A DNA stretch of 64,000 bases from Paulinella micropora (GCA_009731375.1 BJOX01000082.1:1014974-1078973), one strand, 5' to 3'; positions 13,426 through 24,518 are shown, counted from the first letter of the stretch. Made by a program: numbers and translations. Notes: generated by a model not told the origin, from the sequence alone.

Positions 13426-13615
13426 AACGGTTGCCAATGAAGAGATCTGATTGGTAAGTACAAGATCTGAACGGTAACGATATACGGCAGTATAATAGAG
13501 CTGCTGTTTGCTCTCCTTGTTCTTGCCTGTTTTTACGCCGAAAGTTTTTAAGACTCAAGTCATGTCACGTTTGCCTACTTACTTGCAGAATTTGCATGCT
13601 TCCCTTTCAGTTCTG

Positions 13616-13827
13616 CTGTCACCGGAACAGCAAGCGCTGTCACACCTCATTGATTAATTGAATTTTTACGCAACTTCCGCACTTTTAATAAGAAAATACT
13701 TGCGACTACTTGCTAGGGCAACTGTCACCGGAACAGCAAGCGCTGTCACACCTCATTGATTAATTGAATTTTTACGCAACTTCCGCACTTTTAATAAAAA
13801 AATACTTGCGACTACTTGCTAGGGCAG
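13616..13827 (+). repeat. 106-bp tandem duplication
   Basis: Two direct units begin CTGTCACCGGAACAGCAAGC at 13616 and 13722 and are nearly identical. AT-rich and non-coding. The second unit ends at GCTAGGGCAG. Confidence 0.85.
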
Positions 13828-13937
13828 AGTAAGTAAGTGGAAAGCTGAGCAGAAGTTCAAAAGATATTAATAAAATGCAAGAGATATTATTAATAATTAA
13901 ATACAAAAGAGAAAACTTAACCAGTGAATGAAGTGAG

Positions 13938-13980
<43 letters not shown>

Positions 13981-13982
13981 GG

Positions 13983-14316
13983 NNNNNNNNNNNNNNNNNN
14001 NNNNNNNNNNNNNNNNNNNNNNNNNNNNNNNNNNNNNNNNNNNNNNNNNNNNNNNNNNNNNNNNNNNNNNNNNNNNNNNNNNNNNNNNNNNNNNNNNNNN
14101 NNNNNNNNNNNNNNNNNNNNNNNNNNNNNNNNNNNNNNNNNNNNNNNNNNNNNNNNNNNNNNNNNNNNNNNNNNNNNNNNNNNNNNNNNNNNNNNNNNNN
14201 NNNNNNNNNNNNNNNNNNNNNNNNNNNNNNNNNNNNNNNNNNNNNNNNNNNNNNNNNNNNNNNNNNNNNNNNNNNNNNNNNNNNNNNNNNNNNNNNNNNN
14301 NNNNNNNNNNNNNNNN
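13983..14316. other. assembly gap (334 N) flanked by poly(A)-poly(G) and poly(G)
   Basis: Left flank is a run of A then G, and right flank is a run of G. Content unknown. Confidence 1.
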
Positions 14317-14341
14317 GGGGGGGGGGGGGGGGGGGGGGGGG

Positions 14342-15589
14342 AAGCATGGTGCCGTCTGAGTCACGTTGAAGCAAATATATATACTCGAATGATCAGATTG
14401 TAACTTCCGTCTTGCGGGCCCCATGCGAGGAAATTATAATACCAACCCGCAATCAATTGAATACACACACGGCTGCCACCGTTAATTGATCTCAAAATCA
14501 TAGTACTTCCGCCAAGATCAGTTAGGGAAATTACCGAAAGACTCTAGATCCGGGTCAATTCCAGTTTATCATAAGTTCAGTACACTTGCTTGACAGACTT
14601 GTCCCTTGCGAAACAACACAAACTGAATTCTGAGAACTAACTGCGATAATATTAATATTTCAAGTGAATATGAGTTGTGTACCAATGTAGAGTTGTTCAA
14701 GTCAGTCTGGAAAAAAATAAGGTAAACAGGACCGACTCTGCTGAGACTGCCACTTTAATGTGATCTCTGACCTGGGTCAGTGGATATGTAACAAGACCCT
14801 GATCTCACCCTTCAGCAGTACGAGCTCAAAGAAAAATAGAACTTTAATACAATAATAATCAACACAACTGGTTCAAGGCTGACCTCCACTTCAATATTAA
14901 TAATATATATTATAGAAAGGGAATTCAGAATTGACTTGAACCCAAACAACAAGTCAAAGGGAACTTGAAACCCCGTTAAAAACGGAGTTTCCCTATGACC
15001 GGGTCAACTGACACGATTCGTTACGTCCGTAACCTGCACAAATGCCAAAGCCCATAAGTGCAATTTCCCTTAATTTGCCATAAATTCCCAGTCACGGGAA
15101 AAACTTGTGACTGCTAAATTTCACGGAATTTCCGTATTGTCAAATTTTCCTTATCTTTTAAAAGGCTACTATGGCAGTAATCCTGCCTTCCTTTTACTAC
15201 AACCGGTTCACAGGTAGACAAGCTCAAACAATATTTCAATTACTTTCGTTTTAATAATGACCTTCGTGAAGTTAGTGTGACAATTATGACTAGCTTTCCA
15301 CAACTTCGTTATAACTAGTCATTCCGCAACTAGAAAGTTCAAAAACAATTACTACCGGTTCAGGTCAGATAACAATTTTAAACTGATCCAACCGAGACCA
15401 CTTTCAAGTACTTCAGAAAAATAAGTGAGCAGTTAGACTTTCAAGTTACTAATTTTTCAATAAAAGGCAAGAGGTGACCAGCTGTCCAATTTGACAGCCT
15501 GATCCTCTGACTTACTACTACTGTAAATTTAAAGTCGCATTCCGCTGTCTATCGGTCTTTACCGTGTTACAGCTCTAACTTAGAGCTCT
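14342..15589 (+). other. AT-rich unique region upstream of the Penelope-like element
   Basis: About 1.25 kb without microsatellite and without a convincing open frame. By position it may be the 5' untranslated or pseudo-LTR part of the element, or host sequence. I compared it by eye with the region after 19336 and saw no clear long direct repeat. Confidence 0.4.
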
Positions 15590-16585
15590 ATGTCTTCAGC
15601 AACTGCAAAAGCTAGACCTGTCATCCTGCGTGTCCAACGCAAAGCACAACAGCAAAAGACGCAAGGGGACGCCACTGAAGGTGCATCTTCCAAAATGGCT
15701 GCACTCCTGACTGGCATACAAGTTCCCTCACCAAAGAAGTCTCAACACAAAAGCTCCAAAATGGGTGGCAGCATCAACCGCAGAGTCAAGAAATTAACTG
15801 CGATGTACCCGAACTTACAAGGAGAGCTGGACGACTTCAACGTTATAACCACCCTTTTCTACAAAGTACACTCCAACACCACGATTGTGAAGGAGGCGAA
15901 GTTGATACCTCAAAAATGGATCAACCGTCTCAAAGACGGATTATTTTCCCTCGCTGGCGGTAGTGCGGATCGTCTGGTTTACGCTTTAAGCTGCGTGGAC
16001 CGACCACTGGCGAAAAAATTGGAGAAGCTGCCAAAAGGCTTCAATCTTGCCAATCTGTTTGGTAAACTCAAATATGGGTCTGTGCCAATGTGTTTTCTCT
16101 TCATCATGTTCGTCGAGAAGACTAACGAGGCAGTCAAAGCGGGGAAGGTACTAACAAGCCAGGATTTCCTTGAAAAGGCGGGCTCGACCTTTCCCATTCA
16201 GGGAGTCTGGTCCCTTGCGCTCGATTACATCGACGAGCTTATCTCCACCCAAGAGTTCCCGAATCCCTATGGAAGACAAGATGGGGACACGAAGTCAGTG
16301 TTGGCAAAACTTGAGCTTAACACAGAAGAGGCAAGTGAGCAAATTCGTCAAGCCTTTCGTACGATTTTTGAAAAAACAACATGTTTTTTGGAGGCCTTCA
16401 ACATGGTTCTACCCGATTGGAGAAAAGTGCCTGTGGCTACCCAAGCGGAAGAAGAGCCTGCAGTCTTGCCAATGGGCACAAAGTTCATCGAAAAAGCAAT
16501 CGCTAAGTTTGATGAACTCCAGCAGTGTATCTTGCTCCTTGAAGAGAAAAAGTCAACCAAAGACACACTGACTTTGCTCCTCTAG
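15590..16585 (+). CDS. ORF1 of Penelope-like element, 331 aa, unknown family
   Basis: Open frame from ATG at 15590 to TAG, 331 residues. It ends 7 bp before the frame that carries the GIY-YIG domain, in a different frame, which is the usual ORF1/ORF2 layout of non-LTR-type elements. The N-terminal ~70 residues are very basic and Ser/Gln/Lys rich (for example SINRRVKKLTAMYP). The remainder is a mixed helical-looking segment with conserved-looking patches (WINRLKDGLFSLAGGSADR, then GVWSLALDYIDEL), followed by an acidic C-terminus with heptad-like leucines (FDELQQCILLLEEK). No zinc knuckle or RRM is evident. I infer a nucleic-acid-binding or oligomerising ORF1 protein from position and charge. 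A host gene is the alternative. The composition is much more complex than the surrounding DNA. Confidence 0.6.
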   Translation: MSSATAKARPVILRVQRKAQQQKTQGDATEGASSKMAALLTGIQVPSPKKSQHKSSKMGGSINRRVKKLTAMYPNLQGELDDFNVITTLFYKVHSNTTIVKEAKLIPQKWINRLKDGLFSLAGGSADRLVYALSCVDRPLAKKLEKLPKGFNLANLFGKLKYGSVPMCFLFIMFVEKTNEAVKAGKVLTSQDFLEKAGSTFPIQGVWSLALDYIDELISTQEFPNPYGRQDGDTKSVLAKLELNTEEASEQIRQAFRTIFEKTTCFLEAFNMVLPDWRKVPVATQAEEEPAVLPMGTKFIEKAIAKFDELQQCILLLEEKKSTKDTLTLLL

Positions 16586-16592
16586 GAAATCT

Positions 16593-19336
16593 TTGGTAAA
16601 CATCCTGTTGAAAAAAACAAATTTCCTTTGTATTAAAATCAAGACTTTGGCTACTACTACGCAAGGAAAAATAGTATGGAAAGTCTTTTGGTTAACTATG
16701 ATGATTCAACACTTTCTAGCAATGGCATCTCTTCCGGTTACGGATTCAAAATGGATTAAAGCAAAGCTGACTACGATCAACTCCATCCCTAATATGGACA
16801 GCTTACAGGCTTTCGACTATTTTGACAAACCGGAAAACAATCACGGGGCAAATATTTTGGTTGTTTATTATATTTATTTACCTTCAACAAGTCTAGACTA
16901 TGTAGGTGAAACTTCGAACTTCTTATCAAGAATGAAACAAGAATTTCGACAAATGAGGGCATGGAAACATTCAAAAACAAGTTCAAATTCCAGCCAGCAG
17001 TTGTCAAAAATGGCATGCAGTTTTGGATATGAGAATTTCATCTCAGTTCCAATACTCAATCTTGGAAAGCTACCTCACCAAACAAAAGGTGAAAAACTGC
17101 ATTCAAAATCTATCAGGGTGCAAACGGAAAAGTCTTTTATTCAGTGGTTAACGCCAAAAATGAACATGAAAAGACCAGCTTACATACAAAGTTTCAAGGC
17201 AAACATAACACACAAACAAAATGTCTCACGATCCCTTCCAATCAAAGAACGGAAAAAGACAAAACCATGTGTGTGCGAGAACAAAGCTGCTCAATGCTGT
17301 TCAAAAATGTGCAATAGTTTACGCAATTGAATCAATAATTTGACCATCTGGGCTGGCCAAAACGGCGTCAACACCCACTACTCTTGCTCTCTTACCTCAC
17401 TCCTCGATCAATTCGATAACAATGAGAAGGTAACAATCACGAGATATGGGAAGGGAGGAGACAAGACTGACTCTGATTACATGATGCGGGTTTACCGCAA
17501 CACAAAGATTTATGAACCGGCAACACTGCTACAACTGAGGAAACACGAACAGTCACATATACAGCTGTTGTGGACTGGACCTTATTGTCGGCTTTCCTCC
17601 TCTACGGCAAAACGTTTGCTGTTACACACAGAACAACCAATGTCATTCCGTATTGACTCCAAAGGAGCCATCCTAGATAAAACATTCAACAAAGAACAAC
17701 TTTGGTACCATCCCAAGGCATGGGAACGTGACATGAAAAAAGCTACACGACATCAAGCAATTAACGTATGGGCACAAACACAAACCATGCCACATTGGAC
17801 GATAAAAGAACGAATTGCATCTTTTGTGAGATCTCGTTTACTGCGTTATCCAGAGATCCTCAAAAACTCAACCTATACGATGAAAATGCTTTTCATTGAC
17901 AAGTTTTCTAGAAAAGAGCTTAAGACAATTCCATCAATTATCTTGCAACACATCAAGGTACCACAACAAATTCAAACTGCTATACTATTATTGGCTAAAG
18001 TAGTTCAAAAGAACTCGCAGTCTATTGCAAAGACTCTCATAAACATACACGTGTGGATTGAGTCTTTTGACTTCCAGTTTAGTCAACAACCGACATGCTT
18101 TTCATTATGTCATAATCATCCGGGAGTTCATTTCAGTTCTAGACTGAGAGATATGCTTGGAGATATGGGAACAATTGGAGCACAACATGCATCAGATTCT
18201 GCTATCCCCTATCTCGATGAAAAGAGTGCACAGAAAGAGTTCTGGCAGCGATCAAACGATACGTTGCCAAAATACGTGACGTCGTTTTTGCGAAAAACCA
18301 TGATCTGGCCAAGGTCCGGGCCTTCCAATGCGATTTTCACAGAGCAACAACATAGCGACAAGCAGATACAGAACGAAAAACGTGCATTACTCGCCTTATT
18401 ACAATCCATGAGAACAGCAAAGACTGCGGGCAATACAATGGTTCGAAATTTACAAAAAAAATATGGGATACCAACCGTCAAAATTTCGGTAAATGTACGA
18501 CGAGTACAACTGCAGAAAAAATAAGTTGGAAAACCTTACAATCGGTGAAAGCCTATATGGAGAAAAATAAACTGGTTGTAAAAGACCTCGATAAAAACAA
18601 AAGCCAATTATGGATAGAATGCCCGGTTCTGCTTTGGAAAAGACTAACACAGGAAGTAATCAATTCTTCGTGCTTCAAAGCAGTTAGTATGACCGAAGAA
18701 CAAATTTTACGCAAGTATAGACAAGAATACAATAAACGCAAACTAAATCGCTTTGCTCCATTGAATAGAAGGGGCTGTGTCCATAAAGTTATGACCTTCC
18801 CCAAGGACAAAGACCCTGAGAACAAAACGAGACTTATTTGCATTCAATCTCGGTCTCAAGGAAGAAAAATGCTCAAGTATGCAGCTAAAGCCTTGAATTT
18901 TCTCGTCCTACAAGTAACAAAATACGTTCCCAATTTCAATCTCAACAAGCTTTCGGATCTAAAAGGGAAAATCAAAAAAGCCCAAACATTGTTCCAAAAA
19001 TTAGAGAATAAATTGGATGTAGATTTAGATATCCAAACACTCTCGTTTGACGTGAAACAAATGTTTACGTGGTTAGATAAAAAAGAAATCGTAATGTCCC
19101 TTCACTGACTTTTTATAATTCTTAGAGAATATGATGCCACAGGAAAAAGAGGAAAGCAAAGAGAAAAAGTACAAGTCTCAAAAACACAAAGACTTGATAT
19201 GAATGGACGTATGAAATATGACGTAGGATGGCACCATAGTGCATCACATGATGATTATATAGTATTTACTTTCAAAGATATATTAGACATAGTAGAAATG
19301 GATTTAGATAATACATTTTTCGTCATTGACAATTGA
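16593..19336 (+). pseudogene. Penelope-like ORF2: GIY-YIG endonuclease plus N-terminal half of reverse transcriptase
   Basis: Reading runs from about 16593 (TTG region; the first in-frame ATG pair is near 16698) to 18521 in one frame, then in the minus-one frame to 19336. Domains in order: GIY-YIG nuclease (YYIYLP, about ten residues, then YVGETSNFLSR) at about 16860-16950; a Cys cluster CVCEN..QCCSKMC at about 17266-17315; a ~400-residue linker; RT fingers (LWIECPVLLW; FPKDKDPENKTRLI; RSQGRKMLKYAAKAL); motif A-like SFDVKQMFTWLD near 19045; then FKDILDIVEMDLDNTFF. Motif B (GxPMGSPLSP type) and the catalytic YxDD are not found downstream, so the copy is 3'-truncated or its end is replaced. In-frame stops are TGA at 17328, 19106 and 19334. 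The TAA at 18522 is bypassed by a one-base slip in A6. N-terminal GIY-YIG order is characteristic of the Chlamys/Naiad Penelope-like clades, some of which are reported to use UGA as selenocysteine. Simple decay is the alternative. Confidence 0.7.
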
Positions 19337-20540
19337 ATGTACCCAGTAATATTAGTCATCATTGTGAACTCAGTTGCAGTGAAAGTTGAGTCGGCCCCCG
19401 AATCATCCTAGTCACTGAAGTTACAATAAAGCACTTAGTCTAGTTAATCTTGTACGAGTGGCATTGTATTCTCTATTAAAATCATCTTGCGTAAAAAACA
19501 GGCGTTCAAAAAGTAGTCAGGGCGGCAGTTACAAGTTAAGATGCACGGTTATCAGTTATATCAATACTAGATATACTCGCACATTCAAGGCCAGTCACGA
19601 TCAAACTTGAACTATTGAATTTGAATTCACTCAGCCAGATCTCAGATTACTATCGGGTGACCCGGAACTTATGCAGTGCCGCATTAGTGGCCGCTCCGTG
19701 ACTCCGCGGCTCGGCTCAATTAGAATTCAAATGACTTCAATTTAGTTGAACGATAACATTTCGCAAAAAGTTGCATACTATTAATAGTACTGGCACTGTG
19801 CGGAAGCCTACGGTTTTGCGGGCCGGGACTGATATAGCAGTAGTATTAATATAATATTATATTATAAATTGAGTGACTAATTTGAATTCTGCCACCGGCT
19901 GGCCACAGTGAAGTCTAGTAATCTGAAATCTATTCACTCGGATCAATCATCATGATGAGATCTGAAGGCTGGTTCTCAGTATAGTCATAATTCAAATTCG
20001 AGCAGTGGCACGGTTCAACTTAGTTTGACACTTGAATGTATTATATCGGGCCAGTAATACGTGACGCCTGGTCATGCAGCCTCGGAGACCAGATGATGAT
20101 GCACCTGTTTAGGCCGTCCCGGACCCGCTGCATCACTGATGATCATGATATTACATTAATATTAAGGGCCGCTATGACTAATTACTCTCTCACTTCCCAA
20201 GGGAGGCCAGGCCCGGTTCAAGCAGTAAGCTCTTCGCAGTAGCTCAGATTCAGACAAGTAATTTAACACAAAAGCCAGTCTATAAATAGACACTGAGTCT
20301 ATCTTCGGTGAGTGATCGTAGTGCCTAAGACTCTTTGAGCAGTCTATTTTAATAGGATCATTGGGCCGGCCTACCGTGGCTCAGCTCCCAGGCTTTGCAG
20401 AGCCTGCCACGGTCTCAGTGACTTAGTAACGTAACCAGTCCAAATGTCACTGCTTTGAGTCTCTCTATTTAATCACTAAAAGAAATAAATCTAATTTCGA
20501 GATCATGTGACGTCATCCACCAAATATCACTAAAAGAAAT
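19337..20540 (+). other. unique region downstream of the truncated RT
   Basis: About 1.2 kb of complex sequence without microsatellites and without an open frame resembling the missing RT palm/thumb. Short duplications are visible, including ATCACTAAAAGAAATAAATC at about 20472 and 20526. It may be the element's 3' UTR or host DNA. Confidence 0.4.
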
Positions 20541-21063
20541 AAATCTAATTGAGCAGATGGTTTACCGATGTGTTGTACTGCTTTCCTCGCTGTGGCTTTG
20601 CCAAGTATTGATATCGGCGATATTCGGCCCACAGGGCCTCACCCTGGTTAAAAGTTTTTGTGAGTAACTCCGTTCGTCCGTTCGTTCGTCTGTTCGTGAC
20701 CAGGACGGTTTTGTAGACGTTTCGTCCAATTTTTTTCCCCTCAATAATAAAAAGCATTGTGCAGGAATCGAGGAGCCGGACAAGCTAATTACTGCATTGT
20801 GAGTAGCAAGGGCAAACCTGTAGATTTCTTTTTCTTCCATACTCGAAATGCCCGTTATGAAGTCTCCCTCTCTCTCTGTCGTGTGTGTTTCTGTCTTGTA
20901 TGTTTGCATTCAGGAAAGGTATGTGTTTGTTTGTGACAGGGGGTGGAACAGTTATATTGTCTCCCTTTCTCTCTGTTTCTGTGTGTGTTTCTGTCTTGTC
21001 TGTTTGCAATGAGGAAGGGTATGGGGGGGGGGGGGGGGGGGTTTCCCCCCCCCTTCCCCCCCC
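20541..21063 (+). other. unique region with repeated ~50-bp GTGTGTTTCTGTCTTG unit
   Basis: A 50-60 bp unit containing GTTTCTGTCTTGTCTGTTTG, then AGGAAGGGTATG, occurs at about 20885 and 20985 and again at 21968-22010, each time next to low-complexity sequence or a poly(G)-flanked gap. No coding evidence. Confidence 0.6.
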
Positions 21064-21117
21064 NNNNNNNNNNCACCCCCCTTCCCCCCCCTTTGCCTCC
21101 CGCACACACAGACACAC

Positions 21118-21151
21118 AGACAAACATACATACATACATAATGTACATACA

Positions 21152-21182
<31 letters not shown>

Positions 21183-21373
21183 CATACATACATGCAACCA
21201 TAATACACACACCTACATACATACATACATACATACACATACATACATACATACATACACACACATACACACATACATACATACATACATACATACATAC
21301 AACACGTACAATACATGCAATACATACATACAATACATAAATACATACATACATACATACACACATGCATACA

Positions 21374-21409
<36 letters not shown>

Positions 21410-21916
21410 CATACATACATACATACATACATACAACCATACCACCATACCACCATACATACATACATACATACATAAATACATACGACCACATAACCAT
21501 ACATACATACAGACATTACATACATTCATACATACATGCATACATACATGCATACATACATGCATACATACATACATACATATACACACATACATACATA
21601 CATACTTTTTTACATATATACATACACACACATACATACAACCAACCATACATACAACCAGACAACCATACCACCATAATACACACATACATACATACGT
21701 ACATACATACATACATACGTACATACATGCATACATGCATACATACATACATACATGCATGCATACATACATACATACATACATACATACACATACATAC
21801 ACATACATACATGCATCATACATACATACACACACACACTCATACATACATACATACATACATACACACACATACACACACATACACACATATATACATA
21901 CATACATACATACATA

Positions 21917-21920
<4 letters not shown>
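21118..21920 (+). repeat. (CATA)n satellite
   Basis: About 800 bp of CATA tetranucleotide with CACA, CCAT and GCAT interruptions, ending in CT and AT dinucleotide tracts to 21968. The long His/Thr/Tyr/Ile frames (and Cys/Met/Val/Tyr on the other strand) are repeat artefacts. Confidence 0.95.
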
Positions 21921-21971
<51 letters not shown>

Positions 21972-22144
21972 TCTGTTTTGTCGGTTTGCAATCAGGAAGG
22001 GTATGTGTTTGTTTGCGAGAGGGAGGGTAGGGGGGGGGGGGGGGGGGGGGCCCCCCCCCCCCCCCCCCCCCCNNNNNNNNNNTATACATGCATATATACA
22101 GACATACATAACCACATATACATAAATATATACAACCATACAAC

Positions 22145-22176
<32 letters not shown>

Positions 22177-22221
22177 CATTTTCTTTTCTTTTTCTTTTCT
22201 TTCGTTTTTTAATTTTAGTTT

Positions 22222-22225
<4 letters not shown>

Positions 22226-22279
<54 letters not shown>

Positions 22280-22315
22280 ATATATATATGTATATATATG
22301 TATATATATATATTA
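22226..22315 (+). repeat. (ATT)n then (TATATG)n arrays
   Basis: Trinucleotide ATT tract followed by TA-rich hexamer-like repeats. Confidence 0.9.
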
Positions 22316-22509
22316 CGCTTCATTTCTTTTCCGCTGTTGTATCTTTTTGATCCACTTCCATTTTCCTTTTCAACACTTCCCACTTATTTCTAGTGGAAAG
22401 TACTTTATTAAAACAGTGTTTGCGTACAAAAAACATACATGAATACATACATGCAGCGTACTTCATGTTTTAATTACTTTCAATACATGACTTGAAATAA
22501 ACTTCCAGG

Positions 22510-22586
22510 GGCACATACGCCAACCCGCCCTGCCGACCCCTCCTCGACGCGCGTCGAGGAGGGGTCGGCAGCGCGGGTTGGCGTAG

Positions 22587-22595
<9 letters not shown>
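22510..22595. repeat. long near-perfect inverted repeat, ~41-bp arms
   Basis: Left arm runs from GGGGCACATACGCCAACCC to CTCCTCGACGCG. The right arm is its reverse complement with one or two mismatches, ending GGTTGGCGTAGGTGCCCC and passing straight into poly(C) and a gap. There is essentially no loop. It could be a genuine cruciform-forming palindrome, a fold-back element end, or a chimeric fold-back read. Confidence 0.8.
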
Positions 22596-22649
<54 letters not shown>

Positions 22650-22659
22650 NNNNNNNNNN

Positions 22660-22868
22660 GGCACCGAAATCTTATCCTTCGATGCCACCCATTCAACACC
22701 AACTTGGAGTCATCACGCTGAGGAAAAAGCAAGTTTACCACCCTGGATGAAACAAGTAAGCCAAGACATAAGAAAAAATCTCAAAAATTTCCGAGACGTC
22801 CAGCTTACTAAATTGTATCAAAACATGCTTCAAGGTCTTTTTCGTCTTCGACCTAAATGGATAAATGG

Positions 22869-22900
<32 letters not shown>

Positions 22901-23012
22901 TATATATATGTATGTTAGTATGTTATCTATGTTATGTATGTTATGTATATATACAGGAAAATTGGAGAAAACAGAAGATATTGCTCTGATAGGGAAAATC
23001 ATCAAGAAATGA
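22660..23012 (+). CDS. 3' end of an unrecognised gene, two exons with an 89-bp microsatellite intron
   Basis: Exon 1 is open from the gap edge (22660) to 22867, reading through SFDATHSTPTWSHHAEEKA and LPPWMKQVSQDIRKNL to FRLRPKWIN. A donor GTATAT at 22868 opens an intron made mostly of TATG/TATA repeats and ends with ATACAG at 22956. Exon 2 restores the frame (GKLEKTEDIALIGKIIKK) and stops at TGA 23010-23012. Without splicing the frame runs through the repeat. The splice phase (1) joins a Gly codon cleanly. About 87 residues survive, helical and basic. The 5' part is lost in the gap. No family recognised. Confidence 0.5.
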
Positions 23013-23280
23013 CCAAACTGGCGCCCGGGGACGGAAAACACTAATTTTTAAGGACATGCATATGTTTGATAACAATGGGCTGGGTGCGCATGAATTGCAA
23101 TGTAGGAAGTTTTTCTTGTGTTTTCGACTTTGCAAGGGGGGGGGGGGGGGGGGGGGGGGTNNNNNNNNNNATATATGTATTATGTTATATATCCACCAGC
23201 TATATATCTGTCTTATATTATGTTTTAGATAGGTGGGTAGGTAGGTATTCAGCTCGATATCATGATAATTAGGTAAAACT

Positions 23281-23324
23281 AACCGATAACGAAGAAGAAG
23301 AAGAAGAAGAAGAAGAAGAAGAAG

Positions 23325-23356
<32 letters not shown>

Positions 23357-23388
23357 GAAGAAGAAGAAGAAGGAGGAGGAGGAGGAGA
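23281..23388 (+). repeat. (GAA)n/(GGA)n array
   Basis: Trinucleotide GAA tract ending in GGA. Confidence 0.95.
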
Positions 23389-23643
23389 TTCACAGTACAA
23401 GTAAAGAGCAAGATTGGGCAGCTGTACCTCAACAGCCTATCGGATAGCCTGAATAGCGTAGGCCTGTATCAGCTACCCATTTTCTGCGATCTACCCCATA
23501 CAAAAAGACACACATATAATATTACATACTTCGTCACCTTAGGCAAAGTCCGATCAATAGTTGTCAAAGATTTCAGAAAATTGTCAAGGCATTCATCCTG
23601 ACTAATTGTGTGTATATGTGATTATGATTAATATTATTATTCC

Positions 23644-23872
23644 TCACCGCGATAGCCCAGTGGTCAAGTTCAATACCAACTAGGACCTGTCGCCAGTTCG
23701 ATTCCCGTCGGCGCCAGTACTTTCAAAGTATGTTTTCTTTGAAAGTATTGTCTGTCGGGAAGTGTTGGAGCTGCCTTACGGTGGTTGTGAGTAGAGCTTA
23801 TCGGTCAAATCTTCGTACTGAGACGATGCAGGCGCATGCACAGAAATGTATCAGGCACTGACAGAGAAGCAC
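23644..23872 (+). mobile_element. SINE family S, copy 1 (tRNA-derived, diverged)
   Basis: It contains the A-box-like TAGCCCAGTGG and B-box-like GTTCGATTCCC about 30 bp apart, flanked by a tRNA acceptor-like pair (CACCG / CGGCGCC). The 3' end ACAGAGAAGCAC enters (TATT)n. An internal 20-bp hairpin (ACTTTCAAAGTATG / CTTTGAAAGT) distinguishes this copy. It is the most diverged S copy here. Confidence 0.75.
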
Positions 23873-23933
<61 letters not shown>

Positions 23934-23935
<2 letters not shown>

Positions 23936-24347
23936 ACCCAATAGCCTTACGGTGTTAAACTGTGATGCCAACTCAAAACCATTTGGTGGAGGATGCTGGG
24001 AAGGAGGGTCGTTGGGCGCCCGTCGAAGATCTTAAACTCCGCTATGCCGGTTGATAGCCCGGGAACCCAGTGGATACCAAATTGTTATGGGTGGGATTTT
24101 GAGGTAGTTTTAGCAACCATGCTTGGTGTACGCCCTTGCACATCCGGCAACGTTTTGCAAGAGGTCGCTGGGACTGCGGAATAACCTCGGCTTAGTGTAG
24201 TCTTGCCCTCAGGAGCTCCATCGGTGGCCCCTATAATCAGTCGAGAGACTGACTAGGTGGTGATGGAGCACCTCGAAGAGGGGCATGGAGGCTCATGTCC
24301 GGAAACGGATCGTGCCGTCAGCTGCATCAGTACGCCTTAGAGGAAGT
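23934..24347 (+). mobile_element. retroposon family E, copy 1
   Basis: About 410-bp element starting CAACCCAATAGCC and ending GAGGAAGTATA before (TTA)n. It is clearly homologous to the copies at 31607 and 60520 but diverged. It has no A/B boxes and no coding capacity. Short repeated (TTA)n borders on both sides suggest SINE-like retroposition. Confidence 0.7.
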
Positions 24348-24348
24348 A

Positions 24349-24430
<82 letters not shown>

Positions 24431-24431
24431 C

Positions 24432-24512
<81 letters not shown>

Positions 24513-24518
24513 AAAAAA
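24348..24518 (+). repeat. (ATT)n array
   Basis: Pure ATT with a single ACTATCATTCTT interruption; tail of the E copy. It ends in a poly(A) tract just before a gap. Confidence 0.95.

Noticed and set aside
13124-13558. 144-codon minus-strand frame with poly-Gln/Asn/Thr
   Set aside because: Openness is due to CAA/CAG/AAC triplets. No start context, splice sites or domain. Kept only as a repeat.
17328-19336. Whole-genome reassignment of UGA (for example to Trp)
   Set aside because: Putative host segments and the LINE tail end in ordinary TGA stops (58982, 23010), and Trp positions in them use TGG. Any recoding would have to be element-specific, so this stays a hypothesis only for the Penelope-like ORF.
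21152-21991. 279-codon Cys/Met/Tyr/Val-rich minus-strand frame
   Set aside because: Translation of (TATG)n. It is not a cysteine-rich protein.
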